A program made the translations under genes and the position numbers. Of a stretch of 64,000 nucleotides of DNA, positions 45,108 to 55,369 are shown in pieces. The DNA comes from Entomohabitans teleogrylli (GTDB lineage Bacteria; Pseudomonadota; Gammaproteobacteria; Enterobacterales; Enterobacteriaceae): assembly GCF_001484765.1 (NCBI RefSeq), contig NZ_LLXO01000014.1:124001-188000 (forward strand), read 5' to 3'. The notes beneath the pieces were generated by a model. The model did not search any database and was not told the DNA's origin. It was given only the letters and a program-made list of their open reading frames with translations. Positions within the stretch are counted from its first letter, which is position 1; each line of letters opens with the position of its first letter.

Positions 45108-45913
45108 AGTCGTTAGCCGATTTCGAATTCAACAGAGCGCCGCTCTGTGAAGGCATGATGTTAGTTTCACAAGTCATCAGGGACGACTTCCCGACTCAGG
45201 AGGTCCGCGATCAGCTGAACAAGCTGGTGAAGATGGCGCGTGAAGAGATTTATGATGGGCTGCATCAGGACATGCAACTGGAAAAATTGCTCGAGCTGTT
45301 TTATGGCGAGTGGGGATTCTGCGACGCCAGCGGCGTGTACCGGCTGTCCGACGCGCTGTGGCTCGATAAAGTGCTGAAGCATCGCCAGGGCAGCGCGGTG
45401 TCGCTTGGGGCGATTCTGCTGTGGATCGCCGGTGAGCTGGATATCCCGCTGATGCCGGTGATTTTTCCCACTCAACTGTTGCTCAGGGCCGACTGGATGG
45501 ACGGCGAAATGTGGCTTATCAACCCGTTCAACGGCGATACCCTCGACGAGCATACCCTTGAGGTATGGCTGAAGGGCAATATCAGCCCAACGACGGAGTT
45601 GTATGATGAAGATCTGGATGAGTCAGATAATGCGGAAGTGATCCGCAAGCTGCTTGATACGCTAAAATCGTCGTTGATGGAAGAGCGTCAGATGGAACTG
45701 GCGCTGCGCGCCAGCGAAGCGTTATTGCAGTTTAATCCGGAAGACCCCTATGAGATTCGCGATCGCGGGCTGATTTACGCCCAACTGGACTGCGACCACG
45801 TGGCGCTCAGCGATCTGAACTACTTTGTGGAGCACTGTCCGGAAGATCCCATCAGCGAAATGATTCGGGCGCAGATAAACTCTATTTCCCATAAACAAAT
45901 TACGCTGCATTAA
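45104..45913 (+). CDS. sirB1: SirB1 (YchA), transglutaminase-like/TPR protein
   Basis: The 269-residue protein has the SirB1 N-terminal domain (EGMMLVSQVIRDDFPTQEVR, then LLELFYGEWGFCDASGVYRL). A TPR-like C-terminus follows (MELALRASEALLQFNPEDPY and RDRGLIYAQLDCDHVALSDL). It overlaps sirB2 by four bases and precedes kdsA. Function is not established. Confidence 0.94.
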   Translation: MKSLADFEFNRAPLCEGMMLVSQVIRDDFPTQEVRDQLNKLVKMAREEIYDGLHQDMQLEKLLELFYGEWGFCDASGVYRLSDALWLDKVLKHRQGSAVSLGAILLWIAGELDIPLMPVIFPTQLLLRADWMDGEMWLINPFNGDTLDEHTLEVWLKGNISPTTELYDEDLDESDNAEVIRKLLDTLKSSLMEERQMELALRASEALLQFNPEDPYEIRDRGLIYAQLDCDHVALSDLNYFVEHCPEDPISEMIRAQINSISHKQITLH

Positions 45914-45945
45914 AACGTTAACGGATTCCGATTTACACCTGATAA

Positions 45946-46809
<864 letters not shown>

Positions 46810-46831
46810 TCAGAATCGTTGTTGAACAGCA

Positions 46832-46868
46832 AAAAGCCCTGCCGGTATGGATCGCGACAGGGCTTTTT
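46832..46868 (+). terminator. Terminator of kdsA
   Basis: AAAGCCCTG and CAGGGCTTT form the stem around a 16-base loop, followed by a run of T on the plus strand. It lies just after kdsA. E. coli K-12 has ldr toxin repeats between kdsA and chaA; here the gap is only about 100 bases and none are present. Confidence 0.88.
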
Positions 46869-46910
46869 TGTGGAACGGGCAATCGGCGGCGGAATCACGC
46901 CGCACTGCCG

Positions 46911-48014
46911 TCAGGCAAAAATAGTCATCAGATAGGCGGCGAACAGCGCCAGATGGGCGGAACCGCTCAGCACATTGGTTCTGCCGGTGGAGAATGAAAT
47001 CTGGCACAGCACCAGCGCGGCCAGCATCACCACCAGCTCCGGCATGCCGAGACCGAACATCAAATCGTTGCCGGTAATAATGGCAATCAGCGTTACCGCT
47101 GGTACGGTCAGGGAGATTGTCGCCAGCACCGAACCGAAGAACAGGTTCATTGCGCGCTGCACCTGGTTATTCAGCACCGCTTTCATGGCGCCCAGCCCTT
47201 CCGGCGACAGAATCAGCAGCGCCACCAGGAAACCGGTGAACGATACCGGCGCGTTCAGGTGGCTTAACAACCCTTCCAGAGGACCCGCGTTCATTTTAGT
47301 GACCGAAATCACCGCAATCAGGTGAACGATAAGCCACACCGCATGCCATTTACTGCTGTGGGCCGAAGGCTTACCGTGGTGCGGATCGTCGTCGTCGCTG
47401 TCGTCTTCATGCTCATAGACAAACAGACTCTGGTGGGTTTTGGTCTGGATCAGCAGGAACACGCCATACATCGCCGCAGAGATCAGCGCCACCAGCAGCG
47501 ATTGCGCCGTAGTGAAATTTCCCCCCGGCAGGGCGGTGGGGAACACCAGCACGATCACCGCCAGCGGAAACAGCGCCATCAGATATTGCTTAATACCGAA
47601 TAAATTAACGTACTGAGTAGCGAATTTGCGCCCGCCGAGCAGCAGCGCAAAGCCAACCAGCCCGCCGGAAACAATCATGATGATCGAGTAAAGCGTATCG
47701 CGCATCAGGGTTGGCGCGGCGTCGCCGGTGGCCATCAGTGCGGAAATCAGACTGACTTCCAGAATAACCACCGAAAGACTGAGGATCAGTGAACCGTACG
47801 GCTCGCCCAGACGGTGCGCCAGTACGTCCGCATGACGTACCACGCTGAAGGCGCTGCTCAGAATGGCGACCAGCGCGAGAATATTAATACCGACGATCGC
47901 TGGCAGTGACTGGCTGGAACCGAATAAAGCCAGTACTGCCAGCGCTACCACCGGGAAAATAAGAGATGTTTCCTTATGGCGGGTCTTGACCACCTCATGC
48001 GTTGTTGCTGTCAT
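46911..48014 (-). CDS. chaA: ChaA, Na+(K+)/H+ and Ca2+/H+ antiporter
   Basis: ChaA exchanges cations for protons at alkaline pH. The 367-residue protein has about eleven membrane segments, including the two CaCA repeats with GEPYGSLILSLSVVILEVSL and NAPVSFTGFLVALLILSPEG containing the exchange glutamates. A central acidic/His loop (EHEDDSDDDDPHHGKPS) matches the family. The gene is convergent with kdsA and divergent from chaB, as in E. coli. Confidence 0.96.
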   Translation of the reverse strand: MTATTHEVVKTRHKETSLIFPVVALAVLALFGSSQSLPAIVGINILALVAILSSAFSVVRHADVLAHRLGEPYGSLILSLSVVILEVSLISALMATGDAAPTLMRDTLYSIIMIVSGGLVGFALLLGGRKFATQYVNLFGIKQYLMALFPLAVIVLVFPTALPGGNFTTAQSLLVALISAAMYGVFLLIQTKTHQSLFVYEHEDDSDDDDPHHGKPSAHSSKWHAVWLIVHLIAVISVTKMNAGPLEGLLSHLNAPVSFTGFLVALLILSPEGLGAMKAVLNNQVQRAMNLFFGSVLATISLTVPAVTLIAIITGNDLMFGLGMPELVVMLAALVLCQISFSTGRTNVLSGSAHLALFAAYLMTIFA

Positions 48015-48294
48015 TTGTACTCCATTTCAGCAGGTGAATACCTGTTTATGATTATAGTAAGGCGTTGAAACCGCGATAAAATAACAGAAAAAAGACTTTA
48101 TTTGCAGACAATTTACGAATTTTTACTGCTTTGGTGTAAATTCTTATTGAGATGGTGATAAATCACGGCAATATGGAATTAGTTGATGATAAACATATGG
48201 TTAACTATTCATAAAGTTAAAACTATTGCTGCGATTTGCCCTTTTGCTCCTCTTGTCCCATGCTGAAGGTTTCCCCCCAAAGAGGAGAGCGCCC
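48015..48294. other. Intergenic region chaA/chaB
   Basis: The 280 bases hold the divergent promoters of chaA and chaB. The stretch is AT-rich with no gene and no named site that I can identify. The AGAGGAGAG ribosome site for chaB lies at its right end. Confidence 0.4.
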
Positions 48295-48516
48295 ATGCCG
48301 TATCGTTCACGTTCCGCGTTACCCGAAAGTGTACGCCATGTTCTGCCGGAGCACGGCCAGGATATCTATAAAGAGGCATTTAACAGCGCATGGGAAGAAT
48401 ATCAGCACCAGAAGGATAGAGAGGAGACCGCGCACCGTGTGGCGTGGAGTGCGGTTAAACATGTTTATCAAAAAAACGCAGATGGACGCTGGGTTCGCCG
48501 CAAAGATCATAAGTGA
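48295..48516 (+). CDS. chaB: ChaB, cation transport regulator
   Basis: The 73-residue protein starts MPYRSRSALPESVRHVLPEH and has QDIYKEAFNSAWEEYQHQKD and EETAHRVAWSAVKHVYQKNA, matching ChaB (76 residues in E. coli). It is proposed to modulate ChaA; the mechanism is not known. The ATG at 48295 follows AGAGGAGAG; an upstream TTG or ATG would add a non-conserved tail. Confidence 0.95.
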   Translation: MPYRSRSALPESVRHVLPEHGQDIYKEAFNSAWEEYQHQKDREETAHRVAWSAVKHVYQKNADGRWVRRKDHK

Positions 48517-48720
48517 CGCATATTTCAGGGAAAGCTATTGCCTGGGGCGAGCGAACCGCCGTCGGGCGTCGTTTTTTGGGAAATAATCACCAGGCGGCCC
48601 CTTGCCAGCCACAGCAGAATTGCATATCGTCATTTTAAGATTGCTTTTTTTTCATGCAGTCACAGCCGGGACTGGCGGAAATGAGGTACAGCAGGGAAGC
48701 CGCAGTGGTGGAGGTTAAGG
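48517..48720. other. Spacer chaB/chaC
   Basis: 204 bases without a gene. It carries the chaC ribosome site and may hold a chaC promoter; no clear terminator for chaB is seen. Confidence 0.4.
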
Positions 48721-49416
48721 GTGTTAACGCGTGATTTCTTGATGAAGGCGGATTGTAAGACGTCATTCGGAACTATTGAGGAATCGTTATTGTGGAGTCC
48801 GGAACAGCGGGCGGCGTCACTGGCTGCAACGCTGGCTTGCCGGCCCGATAACAGTCCGGTATGGATTTTCGGCTATGGTTCGCTAATGTGGAACCCGGCT
48901 ATGGAGTATGAAGAGTCCTGCTCGGGTACGCTACCCGGCTGGCATCGTGCATTTTGTCTGTGCCTGACGGCAGGCCGCGGTACCGCCTGCCAGCCCGGGA
49001 GAATGCTGGCCCTGAAAGAGGGTGGCCGCACCACCGGCATCGCCTACCGTCTGCCGGAAGGGAGCCTTGAAGACGAGCTGGCGCTGCTGTGGAAGCGGGA
49101 GATGATCACTGGCTGCTATCTGCCGACCTGGTGCCAGTTGTCCCTTGACGATGGGCGTACGGTAAACGCGCTGGTTTTCATTATGGACCCCCGCCATCCG
49201 CTGTATGAGTCTGACACCCGGCCACAGGTGATTGCCCCCCTGATTGCCTGCGCCAGCGGGCCGCTGGGGACGAATGCCCAGTATCTTTATGCTCTGGAGC
49301 AGGAGTTGCGCAAACTCGGTATGCGCGACGAATGTATGGATGAGCTGGCGATGGAAGTCCGCGCCTGGCAGCAGCATCACAACGATGTACTTTCCCGGCC
49401 CGGAACAGCGCAGTAG
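48721..49416 (+). CDS. chaC: ChaC, glutathione-specific gamma-glutamylcyclotransferase
   Basis: ChaC-type enzymes cleave glutathione to 5-oxoproline and Cys-Gly. The 231-residue product has the signature VWIFGYGSLMWNPAMEYEES near residue 47, LALLWKREMITGCYLPTW (with the catalytic Glu in REM) and RTVNALVFIMDPRHPLYESD. The start is a GTG at 48721 with GGAGG six bases before it. It ends with a terminator at 49441. Confidence 0.96.
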   Translation: MLTRDFLMKADCKTSFGTIEESLLWSPEQRAASLAATLACRPDNSPVWIFGYGSLMWNPAMEYEESCSGTLPGWHRAFCLCLTAGRGTACQPGRMLALKEGGRTTGIAYRLPEGSLEDELALLWKREMITGCYLPTWCQLSLDDGRTVNALVFIMDPRHPLYESDTRPQVIAPLIACASGPLGTNAQYLYALEQELRKLGMRDECMDELAMEVRAWQQHHNDVLSRPGTAQ

Positions 49417-49440
49417 CGAGGGTGCAAATGTTATACAAAA

Positions 49441-49468
49441 CCCGCACGGCGTGCGGGTCTGTTTTTTT
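49441..49468. terminator. Terminator between chaC and the DUF1883 gene
   Basis: CCCGCAC, loop GGC, GTGCGGG is followed by a run of seven T, with AAAA on the other side. It ends chaC and probably also the converging DUF1883 gene, whose stop is at 49479. Confidence 0.92.
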
Positions 49469-49478
49469 ATTATTATGT

Positions 49479-49718
49479 TCAGGCCGGGACGTAACTGATG
49501 GAGTGCTCCAGCGACTGGTTATGGCTGTCGATCAGCACTTTCCAGGTACCGCTCCACGGAACGGTCAGATAGGCATCGCTGCATCCCTGAACGCTCAGTA
49601 CATCAAGCTCGGCGGGGGTTTCCCGTTCGCTCATTAAGTGAATATGACATTTGTCGGAGCAGCGAACCACCACCGTATCACCGCCAAACAGTTTCAGACT
49701 AGCTTTGACTAGCGCCAT
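49479..49718 (-). CDS. DUF1883 domain protein
   Basis: This 79-residue protein begins MALVKASLKLFGGDTVVVRC and has IHLMSERETPAELDVLSVQG and LTVPWSGTWKVLIDSHNQSL, a compact beta-rich domain that I assign to DUF1883. Its function is unknown. The ATG at 49718 has GGGGTG upstream; a longer frame to 49796 is possible but adds an unlike N-terminus. E. coli K-12 has no such gene between chaC and ychN as far as I recall, so it looks like a local insertion. Confidence 0.75.
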   Translation of the reverse strand: MALVKASLKLFGGDTVVVRCSDKCHIHLMSERETPAELDVLSVQGCSDAYLTVPWSGTWKVLIDSHNQSLEHSISYVPA

Positions 49719-50034
49719 GTTAAACACCCCGTTGTTTGCTAAAAAACACATCCCTGCGTACCCTGTCCTGAAAAAGTGATGTTGTTCACAAATCACCCGT
49801 TATGCATAACACCAAAGGTGCAGGTGTTAATGACTGACCTTGATCAAATAAAAATGCAATCTATCAACATTTGTTATGATTCGCTCTCTGAGCCGCGAAG
49901 AATACGACAATCCTCCGGCGCGGCGTTTTGTGACAGAGATTAAATTCTGCGAGATCTTTGACTGCCAGTGAATAGTGAAATGCCGGGGAAGGGGGGCAGC
50001 GGCTGGCGGGAACCGGCCGCAGAAAAGGGCAAAC
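49719..50034. other. 316-bp intergenic region DUF1883/ychN
   Basis: No gene is seen. It holds the DUF1883 promoter (leftward) and the 3' side of ychN. A TTGATCAA sequence at 49840 resembles joined FNR half-sites but lacks the four-base spacer, so it is not called. Confidence 0.4.
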
Positions 50035-50388
50035 TCAGAAGGTCAGTACCTTATCGGCTTCCAGCGTCCACTGGGCCAGCTCAATCAGCGTGCCGATTTC
50101 AACGCCATCGATAAGCGGCAACTGGCTAACGCCGCGTCCGTCAGCGCAGGTCTTACACAATTTCACGACCACTCCCTGCGCGGTAAGGATCTCCAGCATT
50201 TGCTGGATGTTGTAGCCTTCCGCCGGCTTTTGTCCGCGCAGGCCGGCGGTGACCGCATCGGACATTAAAAAAAGTTTTAGCGCCAGTCCGGCATCCTGTT
50301 CGCGCATCGCGATGGCCAGACGCAGGCTGTTAAACAACATTTCACTGCCGTAGGCGGCGCCGTTGGCGATAATAACAATTTTCTGCAT
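50035..50388 (-). CDS. ychN: YchN, DsrE/DsrF-like protein
   Basis: The 117-residue product equals E. coli YchN in length, with MQKIVIIANGAAYGSEMLFN, LKLFLMSDAVTAGLRGQKPA and VVKLCKTCADGRGVSQLPLI. YchN is a hexameric DsrE-fold protein with conserved cysteines (here in LCKTC), and may carry sulfur; a direct role is not proven. The ATG at 50388 was chosen to match family length. Confidence 0.94.
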   Translation of the reverse strand: MQKIVIIANGAAYGSEMLFNSLRLAIAMREQDAGLALKLFLMSDAVTAGLRGQKPAEGYNIQQMLEILTAQGVVVKLCKTCADGRGVSQLPLIDGVEIGTLIELAQWTLEADKVLTF

Positions 50389-50506
50389 CCTGAGATTACC
50401 TGTTATCAGTGGCAACGCGCGGCGCGAAATGAGTTACGTCGCCGCGCGTCAACAATAAACGTAGTCTGTATGGTACTGCGTGGCTGACGCGCCAGCCAGG
50501 GAAATG

Positions 50507-51055
50507 CTATTGGCCGAAACGGCCAACCAGTCCCGCCGCCGCCAGCGCATGGCCGCGCAGTTTTTCAAACAGCGCTTCCCGGCTCAGCCCGGCGGGCAGG
50601 TCAGGCGCCAGATCGGTGGCGATCAGGGTGAAGGTGTAGTGGTGAGCGCCGCTGCCCGGAGGTGGGCAGGGGCCGTGGTAACGCTGATTGCCTGGGCTGT
50701 TGACCCCACCGGTATAACCTTTACCGTCGCGCAGATCGTTAGCGGCAAAGCCGGTAGCGCTGGCGGGGATGTTATACGCCACCAGGTGCGTTACACCCAG
50801 ACCTTTCGCCCCTTCAGGGTCATACATGACCAGGGCAAAACTTTTCGTCTCCTGCGGCGGATTATTCCATACCAGCGTCGGGGACTGGTTTTCACCGGTG
50901 CAGTTGGGGTTATTGCTGGCGTTACCGGCGTACTTCTGCGCCAGTAGCGCATTATCGGAAAAGTCCGGAGATTGCAGATTAAAGATGCCTTCTGCGGCCA
51001 CGCTGCCGGTGAAGATGGACAGCGCCAGAGCAAGGGCGGACGGTAGTTTCTTCAT
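50507..51055 (-). CDS. Exported YbhB/YbcL-family (PEBP-like) protein
   Basis: The 182-residue precursor has a signal peptide (MKKLPSALALALSIFTGSVA) and a PEBP fold: SPTLVWNNPPQETKSFALVM, YDPEGAKGLGVTHLVAYNIP and GGVNSPGNQRYHGPCPPPGS, then HHYTFTLIATDLAPDLP. YbcL-type periplasmic members exist in E. coli, where YbcL from uropathogenic strains modulates host neutrophils; which member this is cannot be said. A GGAGG site lies nine bases before the ATG. It is inserted between ychN and ychO. Confidence 0.88.
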   Translation of the reverse strand: MKKLPSALALALSIFTGSVAAEGIFNLQSPDFSDNALLAQKYAGNASNNPNCTGENQSPTLVWNNPPQETKSFALVMYDPEGAKGLGVTHLVAYNIPASATGFAANDLRDGKGYTGGVNSPGNQRYHGPCPPPGSGAHHYTFTLIATDLAPDLPAGLSREALFEKLRGHALAAAGLVGRFGQ

Positions 51056-51205
51056 AATGCCTCCTTTCAGTGGGTACGCTAAGGGTAGCCTGGGAATGCC
51101 GGCAGAGACACATCCCGGCCCGGTAAAACGGTGAGGATGTGGTATAGTAAGCCAGTAATATCCTGGTTTCTGGTGATGTGGTTTTACCTGGCCTGACTTA
51201 ACAGT

Positions 51206-52666
51206 ATGTATTTTCCTCGTTTTACTTCACGACTGGCGTGGTTGTTTTTGCTGACGATTTCCGGCAGCGTCTGCGCCAGCGAGTCGTCATTTATTCAGCA
51301 GGCGCAAAATCCGTTCGACAATGATGGCGATAACTTACCCGATCTGGCGCTGGCGCCGGAGGATAACGCCCGCGAGCAGCATATTGCCGAGGTAGTAAAG
51401 TCTTTCGGTGAAGCCAGCATGACCGATAACGGGCTGGACACCGGCGAACAGGCGCGCCAGTTTGCCTTCACCCGGCTGCGCGATTTGCTGGCCGGCGGCG
51501 TAGCCCGCGAGGCGCAGCGCTGGCTGGCGCCGTGGGGCAGCGCCGATTTTTCCCTGCTGGTGGATCAAGACGGTGATTTTACCGGCAGCAGTGGCGCGTT
51601 TTTCGTTCCTTTGCAGGATAACACTCGCTGGCTGACCTGGAGCCAACTGGGCCTCAGCCAGCAGGATAGCGGCACCGTAGGGAATCTCGGTATCGGCCAG
51701 CGCTGGATTTCCGGCGACTGGCTGATGGGCTATAACACCTTCTACGATCGTCAGTTTGATCACAGCCTGCAGCGCGCCGGCCTGGGCGCTGAAGCATGGG
51801 GCGAATATTTGCGCTTTTCGGCCAATTATTATCGCCCGCTGGGCGACTGGCGCGATCGCGGTCAGATCCAGCGCTGGCGTATGGCCCAGGGCTACGACGT
51901 CACGGCGCAGGCATGGCTGCCGTTTTATCGCCACATTAACACCACCCTCAGCCTTGAGCAGTATTTTGGCGCCAGCGTCGATCTGTTCAACACCGGTACC
52001 GGCTATCAGGACCCGGTGGCGGTTAAAGTCGGTGTGAGTTACACCCCGGTACCGCTGGTGACCTTTACCGCCCAGCATAAACAGGGGGAGAAGGGGCTGA
52101 CTCAGGATAACCTCGGGGTGAAGCTCAATTACCGTTTCGGCGTACCGATGGATAAACAGCTTTCCGCCAGCGAAGTAGCGCAGGCCCGCTCCCTGAAGGG
52201 GAGCCGTTATGACAGGGTTGAGCGCAGCGGAGCGCCGGTACTCGAGTACCAGCAGCGTAAAACATTCAGCGTTTTTCTCGCCACGCCGCCCTGGGAGGTA
52301 AAGCCTGGCGAAACGCTGATGCTGAAATTACAGATTCATTCATTGCACGGCATTCGTCAGATAGCCTGGCAGGGGGACACCCAGGCGCTGAGCCTGACGC
52401 CGCCGCTGGATGCGCGCAGCGCCGAAGGCTGGACGGTGATTGTTCCGCAGTGGCAGGACAGCCCGGAGGCCGTCAGAGAGTGGCGGCTTTCGGCGACAGT
52501 AGAAGACAATAGCGGCAACAAGGTGACCAGTAACTGGATAACCCTGAAAATCAGTCAACCGTTCCATACCTGGCCGGAAGATGACAGCCGCTTTCAGCTT
52601 CCGCCAGCGCAATCAGAAGATCCGCTCCTGGTGAACCCAGACGGCGGCCTCGACGCGGGACTTTAA
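51206..52666 (+). CDS. ychO: YchO, invasin/intimin-like outer-membrane protein
   Basis: The 486-residue protein has a signal peptide ending near SGSVCASES, then an inverse-autotransporter beta-barrel: [60 protein letters not shown] and [21 protein letters not shown] single Ig-like domain (about residues 365 to 455) follows. It matches YchO/YchP in E. coli, which contributes to adhesion in pathogenic strains. Its last 18 codons overlap the 3' end of narL on the opposite strand. The start has a weak ribosome site. Confidence 0.93.
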   Translation: MYFPRFTSRLAWLFLLTISGSVCASESSFIQQAQNPFDNDGDNLPDLALAPEDNAREQHIAEVVKSFGEASMTDNGLDTGEQARQFAFTRLRDLLAGGVAREAQRWLAPWGSADFSLLVDQDGDFTGSSGAFFVPLQDNTRWLTWSQLGLSQQDSGTVGNLGIGQRWISGDWLMGYNTFYDRQFDHSLQRAGLGAEAWGEYLRFSANYYRPLGDWRDRGQIQRWRMAQGYDVTAQAWLPFYRHINTTLSLEQYFGASVDLFNTGTGYQDPVAVKVGVSYTPVPLVTFTAQHKQGEKGLTQDNLGVKLNYRFGVPMDKQLSASEVAQARSLKGSRYDRVERSGAPVLEYQQRKTFSVFLATPPWEVKPGETLMLKLQIHSLHGIRQIAWQGDTQALSLTPPLDARSAEGWTVIVPQWQDSPEAVREWRLSATVEDNSGNKVTSNWITLKISQPFHTWPEDDSRFQLPPAQSEDPLLVNPDGGLDAGL

Positions 52667-53266
52667 CTTCATCTTCTTCAACAGATGTTTGACATGTACC
52701 TTCACCGTGCTTTCGGTGATGTCGAGACGGCGGGCAATCATTTTGTTTGGCAGTCCCTGAGCAATCAGTTTGAGAATATCCCGTTCCCGCGGGGTGAGCA
52801 GCGAAATGTCCCGCTCTGAGGTAGTGCGGTTGGCGCGCAGGCTGGCGGCCAGCACCGGGGTTAGCGCTTCACTGAGTACCATTTCGCCGGCGGCGGCCTG
52901 CTGGAGCGCTTTAAGCAGATCTTCTGGCTCCATATCTTTGAGCAAATAACCATCGGCGCCGCGTTTCAGGGCCGTTACCACATCTTCTTCGTGATTGGAG
53001 ACGCTGAATACCACCACCCGCCCGGAGAGTGGCTTTTCGCGCAGTTTGTCGAGGGTTTCCAGACCATTCATTCCCGGCATATTTAAATCCAGCAGAATCA
53101 GATCCGGATCGAGGGTTTCAGCAAGCAGCACGCCCTGTTCGCCGTTGCCGGCCTCGCCGATAACCGTGATGCCGGGGGCCATGCTGATCAGCTGTTTCAC
53201 GCCGGTGCGCAGCATCGGGTGATCGTCAATAAGCAGAATAGTCGCCGCGTTTTCCTGATTAGTCAT
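52613..53266 (-). CDS. narL: NarL, nitrate/nitrite response regulator
   Basis: NarL, when phosphorylated by NarX, activates narGHJI and narK and represses many fermentative genes. The 217-residue product has the receiver domain ([20 protein letters not shown], with the phosphorylated Asp in [14 protein letters not shown]). The LuxR-type helix-turn-helix is [20 protein letters not shown] and [20 protein letters not shown]. It is nearly identical to E. coli NarL. It overlaps narX by eight bases and ychO by 54 bases. Confidence 0.98.
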   Translation of the reverse strand: MTNQENAATILLIDDHPMLRTGVKQLISMAPGITVIGEAGNGEQGVLLAETLDPDLILLDLNMPGMNGLETLDKLREKPLSGRVVVFSVSNHEEDVVTALKRGADGYLLKDMEPEDLLKALQQAAAGEMVLSEALTPVLAASLRANRTTSERDISLLTPRERDILKLIAQGLPNKMIARRLDITESTVKVHVKHLLKKMKLKSRVEAAVWVHQERIF

Positions 53267-55058
53267 TAATTGCTGTCTCCTGTTGCGGAACGATTCGGGT
53301 GTCAGGGATAAAGTTCACCACCACTTCGGTACCACCGGCATGACGCGGCTGGATTTGGCATTCGCCGCGCAGGCTGAGGGCGCGATCGCGCATGATGATC
53401 AGCCCGTAGTGGTTGCTGCGTTCGCCGTTACCGGCAATACCGCAGCCGTTATCTTCAATGGTGAGCGTCACCTGTTTCCCGTGAAGCACGACCTGAATAG
53501 CGGCCTGGCTGGCGCCGGCGTGTTTCAGGATGTTATTCAGCGCCTCCCGGGCAATCTGCACCAGGTGAATCGCCTGGTGGGTAGGGACCAGTCGGGGAGG
53601 GAGTTGATAGTCTAAGCGTACCGGGAAGCCCAGCTTATCGCTAAACTCCTGGCAGCAGGCCTCCAGCGCCGGGCGCAGGCCCGGTTCGCTGAGCTGGAGG
53701 CGGAAAGTGGTCAGCAATTCGCGCAACTGGCGCCAGGATGTATTCAGCTCATTACGCATCTGGGACAGCAGTTCACGACTGGCTTCCGGCAGCACGTCGC
53801 CCTGCATTTGCAGGCAGCTAATCTGCATCTTCATACAGGAGAGCGACTGGGCGATGGAGTCGTGCAGTTCCCGGGCGATGGCGGCGCGCTCTTCCATCAC
53901 CATTAACTGCTGCTGGCGCTCATACTGATGCTCCAGCGCCAGTGTCGAGGTCAACTGCTCCATTAGCGTTTCCACTAACTGCTGTTGATCCTCGTTTAAT
54001 GCCATCCCGAAGGGTAACTGGGCCAGTACCAGTCCGTATTGAGTGCGGTTATCGGTGAGGCGCCACTTAAGCGGCTGGGTTTCGCTCAGCGCCGGCCGGG
54101 ACAACGGCGCGCACAGCGTACAAGCGCTGGCGATGCAGCGTTCATCGGGCTGATAAGTGAATTCCTGGTAGTTTTCTTCATCTTCACATTCGTAGACCCG
54201 CAGCTCAATGTTGCGCAGCGGCGTCAGGCGCTGCAAATCGCTGAGTACCGGGGTTACCCGCTGACAAAAGGGCGCCTGGGAGTGGAAGCGGCGATTGGCC
54301 TGGTAGAGGAAAGAGAGCATATGGTTCTTTTGCTCCAGCCCGGCGGTTTTTTCCGCGACCCGCTGCTCCAGTACCGTATAACTTGCCGCCAGTTCGTCGG
54401 CCATGCTATTGAGCGCGCTGCCGAGGGTGGCCATCTCGTCGCGGCCGTGGATCTGCGCCCGGTGAGTAAAATCGCGCTGGCCAATGGCCGTCGACATGGT
54501 CAATAGCTGCCGCCAGGGCTGCAACAGGCGTTTGCGCAGCCAGTGGATGGTGAACAGCAGCAGCAGCGCCATCACCAGCGCCAGCGCCAGTTGCAGGGCG
54601 ATCACCCGCTCAATACGTATTTCGGTGGTCTGATCGAAGGAACTGACCAACTGGTCAATGCGCGCAACGAAGTGTTCGACTTTGCTCTCGACCTGCTGCT
54701 GGTGTTGCGCGTTGCGCAGAGCCGGCGCCAGCTCATGGTGCCAGTAGTCCAGCAGTTCCTGGAGGCGCGTGACCTGGCGGTCGTTGTGGGCGGCCCGGGA
54801 GAGCTCCGGGCTGGATGCCGTTTGCTCCATCTCTTCGATCAGCGCGCTATCCTGCGGTTGCAGGGGAACCGCCGCCAGCAGACGGTAACTTTGCATACGT
54901 AGCGAACCGGCTTTGTTAATCGCGTGGGCGCTCCCCTGAATACCCCGTCCCAGCCATCCCGCCGTACCCAGGCCGGATACGCCCAGTACAGCCAGAACCA
55001 GCACGATCAGGGTTATCTGGTGAATCAGACTGAGCGGTGAAAACAGGCGATTGAGCAT
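53259..55058 (-). CDS. narX: NarX, nitrate/nitrite sensor histidine kinase
   Basis: NarX senses periplasmic nitrate and phosphorylates NarL. The 599 residues match E. coli. Two membrane helices (about residues 13 to 37 and 150 to 173) flank a sensor domain that carries the P-box [24 protein letters not shown], the cysteine-containing central module (ASACTLC), the HisKA_3 site [20 protein letters not shown] and the ATPase motif EDNGCGIAG follow. The ATG at 55058 matches the family start; an upstream frame is longer but unsupported. The gene is divergent from narK. Confidence 0.97.
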   Translation of the reverse strand: MLNRLFSPLSLIHQITLIVLVLAVLGVSGLGTAGWLGRGIQGSAHAINKAGSLRMQSYRLLAAVPLQPQDSALIEEMEQTASSPELSRAAHNDRQVTRLQELLDYWHHELAPALRNAQHQQQVESKVEHFVARIDQLVSSFDQTTEIRIERVIALQLALALVMALLLLFTIHWLRKRLLQPWRQLLTMSTAIGQRDFTHRAQIHGRDEMATLGSALNSMADELAASYTVLEQRVAEKTAGLEQKNHMLSFLYQANRRFHSQAPFCQRVTPVLSDLQRLTPLRNIELRVYECEDEENYQEFTYQPDERCIASACTLCAPLSRPALSETQPLKWRLTDNRTQYGLVLAQLPFGMALNEDQQQLVETLMEQLTSTLALEHQYERQQQLMVMEERAAIARELHDSIAQSLSCMKMQISCLQMQGDVLPEASRELLSQMRNELNTSWRQLRELLTTFRLQLSEPGLRPALEACCQEFSDKLGFPVRLDYQLPPRLVPTHQAIHLVQIAREALNNILKHAGASQAAIQVVLHGKQVTLTIEDNGCGIAGNGERSNHYGLIIMRDRALSLRGECQIQPRHAGGTEVVVNFIPDTRIVPQQETAIND

Positions 55059-55126
55059 GCGTGAGCGGTCTCCGGTGCACTGGGGGGATAGCGGACTGAC
55101 GTTATTTTCAGCTATCCACAGAGGGA

Positions 55127-55153
55127 TACCCATACCCAGAAAGGATTACCCCC
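55127..55153 (+). promoter_or_regulatory. NarL-type heptamers in the narX-narK interval
   Basis: TACCCAT (55127), TACCCAG (55133) and TACCCCC (55147) match or nearly match the NarL heptamer TACYNMT. They lie 150 to 200 bases upstream of the narK start region, comparable to the distal NarL sites of E. coli narK. Confidence 0.6.
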
Positions 55154-55295
55154 TAATTGCCAGGTATAACAAAGCCCATTTCATTTGTCTGGTTGATAAA
55201 CACAGCACAGTGAAAAACCACGCTTTTTTGCCCGATTTTGGTTACTCATAAAGGGTGATGACGGTTTCTTGAGCAGAAAATTGTTCGATTAACCC

Positions 55296-55309
55296 TTGAT
55301 ATACATCAA
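55296..55309 (+). promoter_or_regulatory. narK: FNR box of narK
   Basis: TTGAT-ATAC-ATCAA is a perfect FNR site. Its centre at 55302.5 places it about 41.5 bases before a start expected near 55344, with a -10-like TAAGGT at 55331, as in E. coli narK. This predicts anaerobic activation. Confidence 0.88.
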
Positions 55310-55369
55310 CTTATCTTCACCCCGAGATCCTAAGGTGCAGGCTGCGATTACATGAAAATAGAGGTGTCT

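Noticed and set aside
46810-46910. ldr/rdl toxin-antitoxin repeats between kdsA and chaA
   Set aside because: E. coli K-12 has them here, but the gap is only about 100 bases and contains just the kdsA terminator.
49836-49850. FNR site upstream of the DUF1883 gene
   Set aside because: The two half-sites are fused (TTGATCAA) without the required four-base spacer.
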